Position numbers and translations under genes: made by a program. This document shows, piece after piece, positions 15,000 through 23,476 of a stretch of DNA of 37,758 bases. Under the pieces are notes generated by a model. It worked only from the letters and a program-made list of their open reading frames with translations. It did no database searches and was not told the DNA's origin. Position 1 is the first letter of the stretch, and each line of letters starts with the position of its first letter. This DNA comes from Acinetobacter brisouisimilis. Lineage in GTDB: Bacteria; Pseudomonadota; Gammaproteobacteria; Pseudomonadales; Moraxellaceae. The stretch covers positions 3,724 to 41,481 of the forward strand of contig NZ_KB851217.1 in NCBI RefSeq assembly GCF_000368265.1, in the 5' to 3' direction.

Positions 15000-16565
15000 A
15001 TGATCTTTAAAAAACTCATTTATTCACTAGATTTGAACTTGCGGAAGTTAATTTTATATCTTTCGATTTTTAGTGTCGTGAGTTTATTTATTGTGTCTTT
15101 AGTCGTGAGTTATTATATAGAAAAGCAAGAACTTTTACATAATGCTTTATCGGTTAATGCAGAGTATGCTGCAAAAATTGCCAATAGTTCAGACAGTCAT
15201 TTTAAGATGATGCAAAAAGAGTTGGCATATAGTGCGGAAATTTTAGGAAAAAAATTTAATAATCAAAAATATATACAAAAAGAAGTCGAACGTTTAAAGT
15301 ATCAGTCCAACTATTTCAATAGCGTGACTATTTCTGATCAAGACGGTAAATTTTTAAGTTTTACACCATTGAAATTAAATTTTCAAAAAAATAAAGTGAT
15401 TAGAAGTTTAGGATTTAAACTCTCTTTAGAGAAAAAAGTTCCCCTTATTTCCCCGCCCTATTATGGTACAAGTAAAAATTTATTAATTTTTATATCACAA
15501 CCAATTTTTGATCAGCAGCATCATTATTTAGGATTTATTGGTGCAACTATTTATTTAAAACAGGACAACATTTTAAATAAAATGCTTTCTGGTCATTATA
15601 GTTACAAACATAATTATATGTATGTAGTTGATCAAAATAAATATATTTTATTTCACCCTGACATGAATAAAATTGGTCAATTATCCAATATTAATATTCA
15701 AAGCCTTGTGCATAAAAATCGTGGTGAAATGCGTTTGAACGATGAACATGGGAATGAATGGTTAGCGGGTTTTGCACGTATTCCAACTACAGGCTGGATG
15801 GTGATTTCTCAACAACCTGCGAGTGAGTTACTTAAAGAAACCAGCAATACAGTTTATGAAATGCTGGTGGGAATGTTGCTATTTTATATCCTGATTTTCT
15901 TTGTTATCTGGAAAATTTCCTATCTAATTTCAAGTCCTTTATCTTTATTGGCAAACATGGCAAGTAATCTACATAAACCTGACATTGAGGCAAGCATTGA
16001 ACGTGTTAATCCTTGGTTTGTTGAAGTGCGTAAGTTTAAAAGCGCATTGTTGATCAGTTCACAGCATTTTAAGAAAACTATTTCAGAACTTAACCTTTAT
16101 ATGCATACCGATTCACTTACCCATTTATATAATCGGCGTGGTATGGGATTGTCTGTGGCTCATTTTATTGAAACAAACGTTCCGTTTGCCGTCATCTCAA
16201 TTGATATCGATTATTTTAAGAAAATTAATGATAATTTTGGGCATGACCAAGGTGACGCAATTTTAAAAGAAATAGCCGACTATATTCGTTCTAATTTCCG
16301 TGACGAAGATATTTGTTGTCGTAGTGGTGGTGAAGAATTTGTGGTTTTGGCTGCTAGGCTAAAATTGGAAAATGCTATAAGGCTAGCAGAGCACTTGCGT
16401 AAAAAAATTGAATGTACATCAATGCCTTTGGTTGGTGAAGTAACAATTTCTATTGGTATTTCACACTGGCCAACCACTTCACAAAATATAAAAACTGTAT
16501 TTAAACGTGCGGATGAGTGTTTATATAATGCTAAAGCCGATGGAAGAAATTGCATCCGTTTTTAG
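15000..16565 (+). CDS. dCache-GGDEF diguanylate cyclase (tandem paralogue 1)
   Basis: This 521-residue inner-membrane enzyme makes the second messenger c-di-GMP from two GTP. TM1 lies at about 16-39, a periplasmic double-Cache sensor at about 40-283 (with LGFIGATIYLKQDNILNKML and a GWMVISQQP end), TM2 at about 286-310, a linker and a GGDEF domain at 365-521. The catalytic motif is GGEEF (443-447) and the inhibitory I-site RDED (434-437) is intact, so it should be active and product-inhibited. The ATG at 15000 has no clear ribosome-binding site; a 5-codon mini-frame (14986-15003) overlaps it. It is a full-length paralogue of the gene at 17188: 39 of the first 60 residues are identical by hand count. 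The ligand of the sensor is unknown. Confidence 0.93.
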   Translation: MIFKKLIYSLDLNLRKLILYLSIFSVVSLFIVSLVVSYYIEKQELLHNALSVNAEYAAKIANSSDSHFKMMQKELAYSAEILGKKFNNQKYIQKEVERLKYQSNYFNSVTISDQDGKFLSFTPLKLNFQKNKVIRSLGFKLSLEKKVPLISPPYYGTSKNLLIFISQPIFDQQHHYLGFIGATIYLKQDNILNKMLSGHYSYKHNYMYVVDQNKYILFHPDMNKIGQLSNINIQSLVHKNRGEMRLNDEHGNEWLAGFARIPTTGWMVISQQPASELLKETSNTVYEMLVGMLLFYILIFFVIWKISYLISSPLSLLANMASNLHKPDIEASIERVNPWFVEVRKFKSALLISSQHFKKTISELNLYMHTDSLTHLYNRRGMGLSVAHFIETNVPFAVISIDIDYFKKINDNFGHDQGDAILKEIADYIRSNFRDEDICCRSGGEEFVVLAARLKLENAIRLAEHLRKKIECTSMPLVGEVTISIGISHWPTTSQNIKTVFKRADECLYNAKADGRNCIRF

Positions 16566-16601
16566 GGTTGAAAATACTTATACACTGTTTATATATTATA
16601 T

Positions 16602-16655
16602 TTATATTTATATTCATATTCATCAAATTATTTTTCTTTCTGAATATAAATATAA
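16602..16655 (+). terminator. AT-only hairpin after the first cyclase
   Basis: An exact 15-bp inverted repeat, TTATATTTATATTCA (16602-16616) and TGAATATAAATATAA (16641-16655), with a 24-nt loop, is followed by a T-rich stretch. It lies 37 nt after the cyclase stop. The stem contains only one G-C pair, so terminator strength is doubtful. Confidence 0.5.
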
Positions 16656-16671
16656 GTAAGTTTTAATTTAT

Positions 16672-16780
16672 TAGATCTTTTTATAAGTATATCTTATTTA
16701 TCCTAATTTCATTAAGAAATATCTCAATTATTCTTAGGAAGATAAATAAAAAAACCTAAACCATAGTGAAAATAAGTCTA
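16672..16780. repeat. Interspersed palindromic repeat, long form
   Basis: This 109-bp copy runs from TAGATCTTTTTATAA to AGTGAAAATAAGTCTA. Its core AAATATCTCAATTATTCTTA corresponds to the core of the 14665-14774 copy. It lies in the 622-bp spacer between the two tandem cyclases (16566-17187), which holds no gene. Confidence 0.75.
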
Positions 16781-17004
16781 TGCTAAACACTACAAAAATT
16801 ATGGTTATCTTTTTTATTTTTAAATAAAATATTTAAATATCAATAATCTATGACTGGAATGTGGAAATTAAAATATAAAATTTTTGATAAACATACACTT
16901 TTATCAGATTTTTAGTATGATACTAAATGATTTGCTATAGTTTATATTTATATAAAATTAAGAAAATGTGATTTTATTCTCATTTTATTAATTTATTTAT
17001 GACC

Positions 17005-17113
17005 TAAACTCATTTTATAAGGTCATTTTTCTCATAAATTACATTGAAATACATTTCAATCTCGCTCAGAAAGAAAAATAAAAAGTGTGTAAACTATAAA
17101 TTATAATAAATAA
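17005..17113. repeat. Interspersed palindromic repeat, long form, degenerate right end
   Basis: It starts TAAACTCATTTTATAA and shares the core AAATACATTTCAATCTCGCT then CAGAAAGAAAAATAAA with the other long copies. The right terminal repeat is eroded, so the end near 17113 is approximate. This is the second copy in the same spacer. Confidence 0.6.
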
Positions 17114-17187
17114 CCATATTTCTTTTGATTATTATTTGCGTTTAATCGTATAATTTTTCGAATCAAACTTAAAGTAATCAATGTGTA

Positions 17188-18759
17188 ATGTGGCTAAGAA
17201 AAATCATTTACTCACTTAATTTAGACCTGAGAAAACTCATTCTGTGTCTCGCTGCATTTAGTGTTTTTAGCCTATTTATTGCCTCATTACTTGTCAGCTA
17301 TTATGTCCAGAAAAAAGAGCTGATACAAAATGCATTATCAGTGCATCTAGCATATGCTCAAAAAATTGCCAATGAAACAAACAGCCACTTTTCCATTATG
17401 CAACATGAACTCGCTTATAGTGCTGACTTGCTTGGGCAGAATTTTAATAATGCTCAGCTACGTCAAGCTGAAGTTGAACGCCTGAAGTATCAATCGAATT
17501 ATTTTAATAGTGTACTGATCTCTGATAGCACAGGGCGTTTTTTGAGCTATGCACCAGTCCAGTTAAAACTCAATACAAACGCAGTTAATCATACTATAGG
17601 CGTAAAATCCTCACTGCAAAAGAAAGCAGCATTTATTAGTTCGCCTTATTATTCGATTAAAAATAATCTCATCATTTTTATTTCACAGCCAATTTTTGAC
17701 CAGCAGCATCGTTATTTGGGATTTATAGCGGCTTCAATTTATTTAAAGCAAGACAATATTTTAAATCAGATGCTTGCCAGCAAATATGGCTATAAGAAAA
17801 ATTATATGTATGTCATGGATAGTTCCAGAAGAATTATTTTTCATCCCAATGAAAAGCGTATAGGTGAGACTGTAAAAAATAATACAGGTCTGGATGCGAT
17901 GACCCGCAATAAACAAGGCTCCATTCGTTTGATCAATAGTCTAGGGATCGATAACTTGGCAGGCTTTGCTCGGGTTCCTTCAACCAATTGGATTGTGGTA
18001 TCACAACAACCAACACATGAACTTTTGGATCAGGCGAATAAAATAATTTATAAAATTCTATTTGGTATGTCATTATTTTATATTGTGATTTTTTTAATTA
18101 TTTGGCGAGTTGCTTACCTGATTTCTAATCCGCTCTCTGATTTGGCCAAAATGGCAAGTGATCTTAGCCATCCTGAAATAGATGAAAAAATTAAACAGGT
18201 TGAGCCGTGGTTTGTCGAAGTCTTGAAGTTTAAAATTTCCTTGTTGCTCAGTTCGCAATATTTTAAGCAAACGATTACTGAGCTAAATTATCATGTCAAT
18301 ACTGACCCGCTCACAGGTTTATATAATCGTCGTGGTATGGATTTGTTTATCGATGATTTGGTAAAAACCAATACTGAGTTTGCGGTTATTTTTATTGATA
18401 TTGATCATTTTAAAAAGATTAATGACACCTTTGGGCATGATAAAGGTGATCTGGTGCTCAAAGAGCTGGCTGCTTATATTAAATCGAATTTCCGTAGTGA
18501 TGATGTTTGCTGTCGAATTGGCGGTGAAGAATTTGTGGTACTTGCTCCAATTTTTGATTTGGATTTTAGTTATTCTTTAGCAGAAAACTTGAGAAAAAGC
18601 TTAGAAAATCATCAAATTGATCTTGTTGGTACAATTACTGTATCGATCGGGATTGCATATTGGCCATTAAGTTCAAAAAATGTAGAAACAGTATTTAAAA
18701 TTGCCGATCAGAATTTGTATCGTGCTAAAAATGAAGGGCGTAATTGTATTCGGATATAG
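17188..18759 (+). CDS. dCache-GGDEF diguanylate cyclase (tandem paralogue 2)
   Basis: This 523-residue diguanylate cyclase has the same architecture as the gene at 15000: TM1 at about 16-39, a periplasmic dCache sensor, TM2 at about 288-312 and a C-terminal GGDEF domain. The active-site motif is GGEEF (445-449) and the I-site is RSDD (436-439). TDPLTGLYNRRG is a standard domain start, whereas paralogue 1 has TDSLTHLYNRRG. The most divergent stretch is in the sensor (about 220-255), so ligand preference may differ while output is the same. It is separated from paralogue 1 by 622 bp with two repeat elements, so it probably has its own promoter. The ribosome-binding site before ATG 17188 is weak. 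Confidence 0.93.
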   Translation: MWLRKIIYSLNLDLRKLILCLAAFSVFSLFIASLLVSYYVQKKELIQNALSVHLAYAQKIANETNSHFSIMQHELAYSADLLGQNFNNAQLRQAEVERLKYQSNYFNSVLISDSTGRFLSYAPVQLKLNTNAVNHTIGVKSSLQKKAAFISSPYYSIKNNLIIFISQPIFDQQHRYLGFIAASIYLKQDNILNQMLASKYGYKKNYMYVMDSSRRIIFHPNEKRIGETVKNNTGLDAMTRNKQGSIRLINSLGIDNLAGFARVPSTNWIVVSQQPTHELLDQANKIIYKILFGMSLFYIVIFLIIWRVAYLISNPLSDLAKMASDLSHPEIDEKIKQVEPWFVEVLKFKISLLLSSQYFKQTITELNYHVNTDPLTGLYNRRGMDLFIDDLVKTNTEFAVIFIDIDHFKKINDTFGHDKGDLVLKELAAYIKSNFRSDDVCCRIGGEEFVVLAPIFDLDFSYSLAENLRKSLENHQIDLVGTITVSIGIAYWPLSSKNVETVFKIADQNLYRAKNEGRNCIRI

Positions 18760-18769
18760 TTGAAATCAA

Positions 18770-18874
18770 TAAACTTCTTTCATCCGCCATTTTATTTTCC
18801 TTATGCTATTCTGAAAATAGATTTCAAGTTTTCTCAGAAAAAATAACTCGATACAAATCATGAGGAAAGGGGGT
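18770..18874. repeat. Interspersed palindromic repeat, long form
   Basis: It runs from TAAACTTCTTTCATCC through a core GAAAATAGATTTCAAGTTTT and CTCAGAAAAAATAAC to ATCATGAGGAAAGGGGGTA. It is aligned with the 14665-14774 copy; the right end is eroded and its boundary approximate. It lies between the convergent second cyclase and the ada-like gene. Confidence 0.6.
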
Positions 18875-18981
18875 AAAAAACAGGTGTTGTATATTTCTAC
18901 CAGATTCAGGATGTGCTTTCTTACCCTTATACTTGCTGTTGCTATTGAAAGCTAAATACCCGCTCAAACAGGTTTAAATAT

Positions 18982-19818
18982 TTAATATTGTTGCTGTGCT
19001 GCTTCCCACGCAATGATGGCTGCTTTACGGGTGATGCCCCAACGATAACCACCCAAGACACCAGATGCTTGAATCACTCGATGGCAAGGAATTAAGAATG
19101 CCACAGGATTGCGTCCAATCGCAGTGCCAACAGCACGTGAGGCTTTGGGCTGACCAATCTGCTGGGCAATACTGGCATAACTACATAGCGCACCTTGCGG
19201 AATTTTTAATAAGCTTTCCCAAACTTTGAGTTGAAATTCGCTCGCTTTTAAATGCAGTTTTACTTGTGGAAGATTAGCTTCATTCTGCATAAAAATTGCC
19301 AATGCCTGTTGCTGTTTGATCTCCTGTGCCTGCTGGAAATCTGCATTTGGGAACTGTGTTTGTAACTGCTGTAGCGCAAGCATGTGGTTGTCGAAACTTA
19401 AAGCACAAATGCCTTTTGCAGTTGATGCAATAAACGCTGCGCCAAAAGGAGTATCATAAACCCAGTGTTTGATGGTTAGCTGCTTGCCGCCTTGTTGATA
19501 TTCGGCAGGACTCATGCCTTCAATTTGAATAAACAAATCATGTAAGCGGCTGCTACTCGACAATCCAGCTGCATAAGTCGCTTCTAAAATGGTATTTTGG
19601 CTGCTATGTTGCAGCACCTGTTTAGCATATGCCAAGCTAGTATATTGTAAAAACTTTTTTGGGCTGGTGCCTGCCCACTGGCTAAATAAACGCTGAAAGT
19701 GTGCAGGACTTAAATGTACTTGTGCTGCAATTTCAGCAAGGCTTGGTTGCTGCATAAAGTTTTGATGAATATATTCAATTGCTTGAGCAATGCGCTGATA
19801 ATCGCGTTCGGTAGACAT
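18982..19818 (-). CDS. ada: Ada-like AraC / O6-alkylguanine-DNA alkyltransferase fusion
   Basis: This 278-residue fusion protein has an AraC-type helix-turn-helix pair at about residues 5-105 (SLAEIAAQVHLSPAHFQRLF, then TILEATYAAGLSSSSRLHDL), followed by an Ogt-type alkyltransferase domain at about 115-275 with SEFQLKVWESLLKIPQG, the active site IPCHRV (Cys245) and GYRWGITRKAAI. It removes alkyl groups from O6-alkylguanine onto Cys245 and may regulate transcription. Unlike E. coli Ada it lacks the N-terminal zinc/phosphotriester domain with the Cys38 switch, so methylation-triggered activation in the classic way is not expected. ATG 19818 is preferred to an in-frame TTG 21 nt upstream. Confidence 0.93.
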   Translation of the reverse strand: MSTERDYQRIAQAIEYIHQNFMQQPSLAEIAAQVHLSPAHFQRLFSQWAGTSPKKFLQYTSLAYAKQVLQHSSQNTILEATYAAGLSSSSRLHDLFIQIEGMSPAEYQQGGKQLTIKHWVYDTPFGAAFIASTAKGICALSFDNHMLALQQLQTQFPNADFQQAQEIKQQQALAIFMQNEANLPQVKLHLKASEFQLKVWESLLKIPQGALCSYASIAQQIGQPKASRAVGTAIGRNPVAFLIPCHRVIQASGVLGGYRWGITRKAAIIAWEAAQQQY

Positions 19819-20217
19819 AAGCAAACTCAAGTTAAACAAAATCTACCTTAACAAGTTGTGAATAAAAAATAAATCCAGATCATGCGCAACTTTAAGCAGG
19901 TTACTGACACAGTGATATATTACTTTTAACAGATTGAAATGATCAGAAATATTTGTCAATTTGGTCTAATTTATTTCGTTGAAAAAAATTTGATCAAGCC
20001 ATTAAATTTGTCCAGTCAAACGCTGAGTAATAATTTGAATGTATGTGTTCAGATCATCTTTAACCACTCGTCATTTTGAAAAAAGTCAGTCAGCCAGAGT
20101 TCAAGTTTTTCTAGTACAGTCTATGGTAAAAATGGCGCAGAAGGACGGTTATTCTTGGTTAGCTAAAGTGTTGGCAGTTTATTGATACAAAATTTCAAAT
20201 GTCATTTGCAAGACGGG
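19819..20217 (+). other. Intergenic region with one weak small frame
   Basis: No gene is supported here. A 48-codon plus-strand frame (ATG 20039 to stop 20185; MYVFRSSLTTRHFEKSQSAR and a tail ending SWLAKVLAVY) has no ribosome-binding site and no recognisable family; it may be chance or a remnant. The promoter of the ada-like gene must lie near 19819-19950. Confidence 0.3.
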
Positions 20218-21360
20218 TTAATGAAAACAAACTTGATTTCGACCATTATTTTTTGCAGCGTAAAGTCGCTGATCTGCCAGTTCCAACGCTTCCATCAGTT
20301 GTGTATGACTTTGTATTTCAGCAATTCCAAAGCTCACGGTCACGTCAATACAATTTTCAGTAAATGACAGTTTTTCGATTCTATCGCGTATACGATTTAC
20401 GAGTTTTATGGTTGATGCATAGTTTGAGCACTTCACCATGATGACAAATTCCTCACCGCCAAATCTGGCAATTAAATCTTCTTCGCGAACGCTATCTTTT
20501 AATATCTGCCCGATCTCACATAAAATCCTATCACCTATAGCATGACCCCAAGTATCATTAATTTTTTTAAAATGATCGATATCACACATGACAATATATA
20601 AATGAGTTATCTGATATTTTTTAATCAGTTCCCCAGTTTTTTCAAAAAATCCTCTTCGATTGTAGAGTTTGGTCAGAGGATCCTGATAGCGTTCATTATT
20701 GAGTAAGGTGAATTGTTCTTTGACGGTTGTGGCTACAATAATGATTGCAAACCAGATACTTAAGATAATATTAATTGCAAGCATCAACATCCACCAATTT
20801 GAGAACGATAAATTGATGGCATCTATATCTTTAAGGTAGAAGAGAATGACTAAAAATCTTATAGCATTGTAAATTGTTAAGAAAAAGTAGCTGGCACAGA
20901 AAATTTTACCTAATAAAGACACCTGTTTGAAATAAGAATAAACACCTGGCACAACCATAGCCAGCAGGCAGGTGATGACAAAATTGATCGTTAGCATTCT
21001 CAACCAGAATTTCTGATCAATATATGACAGATAGCCCAGTAAACAGATACCACATAAAACTAAAAGCAATGAGGCTAAAAAATAGGATTTCGCTTTTACT
21101 TTTAGGCTTATTCCATAAGCTACAGCCCAAGTACCACAAAGATATAAAATTCCGATCCATGGAGCCGTCAGCGTCATCTGCTCATTTGTCATAAGGCTCT
21201 GAATGCCTAATGCGCTAGATGGCAAAATATATCCGATCCCGCACCAAAATAAATATTTTGGTGCATGGAGTACCAAATGCCCGACAATAAAAGTACAGCC
21301 TATTAAAATTAAGCAAGTAGGAACAATGAGTAGAAAATACTGAAAACTGGGTAAATACAC
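20218..21360 (-). CDS. Membrane-anchored GGDEF diguanylate cyclase (7TM-like sensor)
   Basis: This 380-residue diguanylate cyclase has an N-terminal half (1-212) of six or seven hydrophobic helices with no periplasmic domain, and a GGDEF domain at about 224-380. The active-site motif is GGEEF (301-305), with an intact I-site REED (292-295) and YQDPLTKLYNRRG at the domain start. It is thus a different architecture from the two dCache cyclases at 15000 and 17188 but gives the same product. The start appears to be GTG 21360; no good ribosome-binding site precedes it and no nearer ATG keeps the first helix, so the start is uncertain. It is divergent from hipBA. Confidence 0.9.
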   Translation of the reverse strand: MYLPSFQYFLLIVPTCLILIGCTFIVGHLVLHAPKYLFWCGIGYILPSSALGIQSLMTNEQMTLTAPWIGILYLCGTWAVAYGISLKVKAKSYFLASLLLVLCGICLLGYLSYIDQKFWLRMLTINFVITCLLAMVVPGVYSYFKQVSLLGKIFCASYFFLTIYNAIRFLVILFYLKDIDAINLSFSNWWMLMLAINIILSIWFAIIIVATTVKEQFTLLNNERYQDPLTKLYNRRGFFEKTGELIKKYQITHLYIVMCDIDHFKKINDTWGHAIGDRILCEIGQILKDSVREEDLIARFGGEEFVIMVKCSNYASTIKLVNRIRDRIEKLSFTENCIDVTVSFGIAEIQSHTQLMEALELADQRLYAAKNNGRNQVCFH

Positions 21361-21495
21361 GGATTTAATAAAAATTTTAGATTTGTTGGTTAATCTTAAA
21401 TCGTTTTATTAAATATGAGCAATCAATATCTTCTTATTTTCAAATCATGATTGAGTGCTCATCAATAAACTTCAGAACGTCTACATCTCTCATAA

Positions 21496-21515
21496 AAGCA
21501 ATCAATTAATTGCTT
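21496..21515. promoter_or_regulatory. Palindrome upstream of hipBA (candidate operator)
   Basis: The 20-bp sequence AAGCAATCAATTAATTGCTT is a near-perfect palindrome (7-bp arms AAGCAAT/ATTGCTT; one mismatched pair in the centre). It lies 61 bp upstream of the hipB start, and an ATTGCTTAA half-site recurs near 21538. HipB proteins autoregulate through palindromic operators, though this sequence is not the E. coli TATCC-type site. Assignment is inferred from position. Confidence 0.5.
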
Positions 21516-21576
21516 TGTGAAAGAAAAGAAACTAATATATTGCTTAACGAATTAAAAATCAATAAACGTATTTACC

Positions 21577-21885
21577 ATGAATGAGCCTTTACTTCGGCAA
21601 ATTAAACGAAGACGAACCCAACTTGGCTTTAAGCAAGCGGATATGCAATCTCGTACAGGTATATCACGGCAGCAGTATCAAAAACTGGAAAGCCAGGGTA
21701 ATCCACGTTTGGATACGCTGGAAATTGTTGCCGCAGGGCTCAATGCACAGTTGATGCTGATTCCTGACGATAAAGCATATCTGGTCAGGCAGTTGTTAAA
21801 TGATGAAATTAAAGTCAGCATTGAAGATCAGGATGATTTAATGACTAACCCGTGGAAAGGTCTACTGGGAGATGCTGAATCATGA
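21577..21885 (+). CDS. hipB: HipB-like XRE antitoxin/repressor
   Basis: This 102-residue DNA-binding protein has an XRE helix-turn-helix at about 6-60 (LLRQIKRRRTQLGFKQADMQ, then RTGISRQQYQKLESQGNPRL). The acidic C-terminal tail ends WKGLLGDAES. Its gene overlaps the following hipA by 4 nt (ATGA), the standard antitoxin-toxin arrangement. HipB binds HipA to restrain it and represses the shared promoter. No convincing ribosome-binding site precedes ATG 21577. A palindrome 60 bp upstream is a candidate operator. Confidence 0.88.
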   Translation: MNEPLLRQIKRRRTQLGFKQADMQSRTGISRQQYQKLESQGNPRLDTLEIVAAGLNAQLMLIPDDKAYLVRQLLNDEIKVSIEDQDDLMTNPWKGLLGDAES

Positions 21886-23168
21886 ATAGCGTCAGTGTTC
21901 TGAAATTAATATTACACCACGTCGTAATCGGGTACTTGGCAGGGTTTCAGAATGGAAAGAATATTCTGGTTTTTACAGATGCCTTTCGGCTGGATTCGCA
22001 ACGCCCAACACTGAGTATATTAACGTCGCCTGTACATCCACAATCTGAAAAAATCTTGGAAAAGACCTTCGTAACGCATCAGCGCTTACATCCATTGCTA
22101 TCGAACTTATTGCCTGAAGGGGCATTGCGAGAGCTGATTGCCAACAGTTTGAAACTCCATATTGACAATGAATTTCAGTTGCTGGCTGCTTTGGGACACG
22201 ACCTACCGGGTGCATTGCTTGCGACACAGGCAAATCTTGATGAAATTCCAGATGCTATAAAATACAAGCTTCAGATCTCAAATATTGATCAAGTCACACC
22301 ACAAGAGCTACAAACAGATAATAAGTTTTCGCTTGCAGGTGTGCAGATGAAGTTTTCCATGAAAGCTCAAGATGGGCGTTTTACTTTGGCACATGGGGCA
22401 GAGTCGGCTTTACTTGGGGACTGGATTATCAAAACGCCTTCCACACGGCATGCTTTTGTGCCACTGAATGAATATTCGATCATGATGCTTGCCCAAATGG
22501 CAGGAATCGAGATTCCAGAGATTCAACTGGTGGATATGGCATGTCTACAGGATTTACCAGTCCTGAATTTGCCCCAAGAACAATATGCGTTTGCAATCAA
22601 AAGATTTGACCGCCACAGCACTGATCAGACCACAGAGCGAATTCATATTGAAGATTTTGCTCAGATTTTTGGGGCGTATCCACACCAAAAATACAGCACC
22701 ACAAATTATGAGCAGATCGGTCAAATTATTTATCAGTATTCTGGAAATAAAATTGTGGATATTCAACAATTTGCCAGCCGTATTCTGATCAATATTTTAC
22801 TGGCAAATGGCGATGCACATTTAAAAAACTGGAGCATGATCTACCCCGACACGCGCACACCAAGATTCTCTCCTGCCTATGATATTTTAATGACCAGTGT
22901 TTATATTGAAAATGAGCGACACTTTGCCTTGAACCTTGCCAAAAATAAGGACTGGTATTTAGCAGAAATAAAGTACTTTCGACAATGGGCAGAGAAAGTA
23001 GGGGTTCCTTGGCGAGTCATTGAAAAGCAGTTACATGATGTTATGGCTAAGGCGCGGGCACTATGGCCAAAAGCATTAGCCGATCTTCCTATGGCAACAG
23101 TTCATAAAGAAAAATTAAAAACGCACTGGCAGCGATTGCATCCTGATTTTCGGATCTTGACAAGTTAA
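21882..23168 (+). CDS. hipA: HipA-like serine/threonine kinase toxin
   Basis: This 428-residue HipA-family kinase is of the type that phosphorylates aminoacyl-tRNA synthetases (GltX in E. coli) and induces growth arrest. Key features are present: the autophosphorylation loop FSLAGVQMK with Ser150 (the same number as in E. coli HipA), the nucleotide-binding lysine in FAIKRFDR (240-244), IHIEDFAQ, the catalytic loop LLANGDAHLKNWS with Asp311, and the metal-binding FSPAYDI with Asp334. The N-terminal subdomain is fused, so this is a one-piece HipA rather than split HipST. Nothing suggests inactivation. The target is not predictable from sequence alone. Confidence 0.93.
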   Translation: MNSVSVLKLILHHVVIGYLAGFQNGKNILVFTDAFRLDSQRPTLSILTSPVHPQSEKILEKTFVTHQRLHPLLSNLLPEGALRELIANSLKLHIDNEFQLLAALGHDLPGALLATQANLDEIPDAIKYKLQISNIDQVTPQELQTDNKFSLAGVQMKFSMKAQDGRFTLAHGAESALLGDWIIKTPSTRHAFVPLNEYSIMMLAQMAGIEIPEIQLVDMACLQDLPVLNLPQEQYAFAIKRFDRHSTDQTTERIHIEDFAQIFGAYPHQKYSTTNYEQIGQIIYQYSGNKIVDIQQFASRILINILLANGDAHLKNWSMIYPDTRTPRFSPAYDILMTSVYIENERHFALNLAKNKDWYLAEIKYFRQWAEKVGVPWRVIEKQLHDVMAKARALWPKALADLPMATVHKEKLKTHWQRLHPDFRILTS

Positions 23169-23367
23169 CAGCTCCACCATTTGACGATATATTCAATAGG
23201 GAATTATAACCGTATGCTCACACTCGATGTTGTCATGGTGGTCTTATGACTCAACATTATTCCAGCGTATTTTCTTATATTTAACAAATACCAACATTCA
23301 GGATAATAACTTTTCATCAAATAAAAAATCAATAAAAGCAAATATATAAGTTGCAATGCATCATTAG

Positions 23368-23445
23368 AATATTCCTTTCATAAGCCTCTCTATTTTTCTA
23401 TCGAAGAAAAATGGAAAGAGTGTAAGTGATTATGAAAGAAGTCTA
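23368..23445. repeat. Interspersed palindromic repeat, short form
   Basis: This 78-bp copy has left end AATATTCCTTTCATAA and right end TTATGAAAGAAGTCTA, the latter identical to the 5553-5568 end. It lies in the 308-bp gap between convergent hipA and the TetR gene; the rest of that gap shows nothing recognisable. Confidence 0.8.
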
Positions 23446-23476
23446 TAGAATTCAGTGCCTGTGATTACTCAATCGA

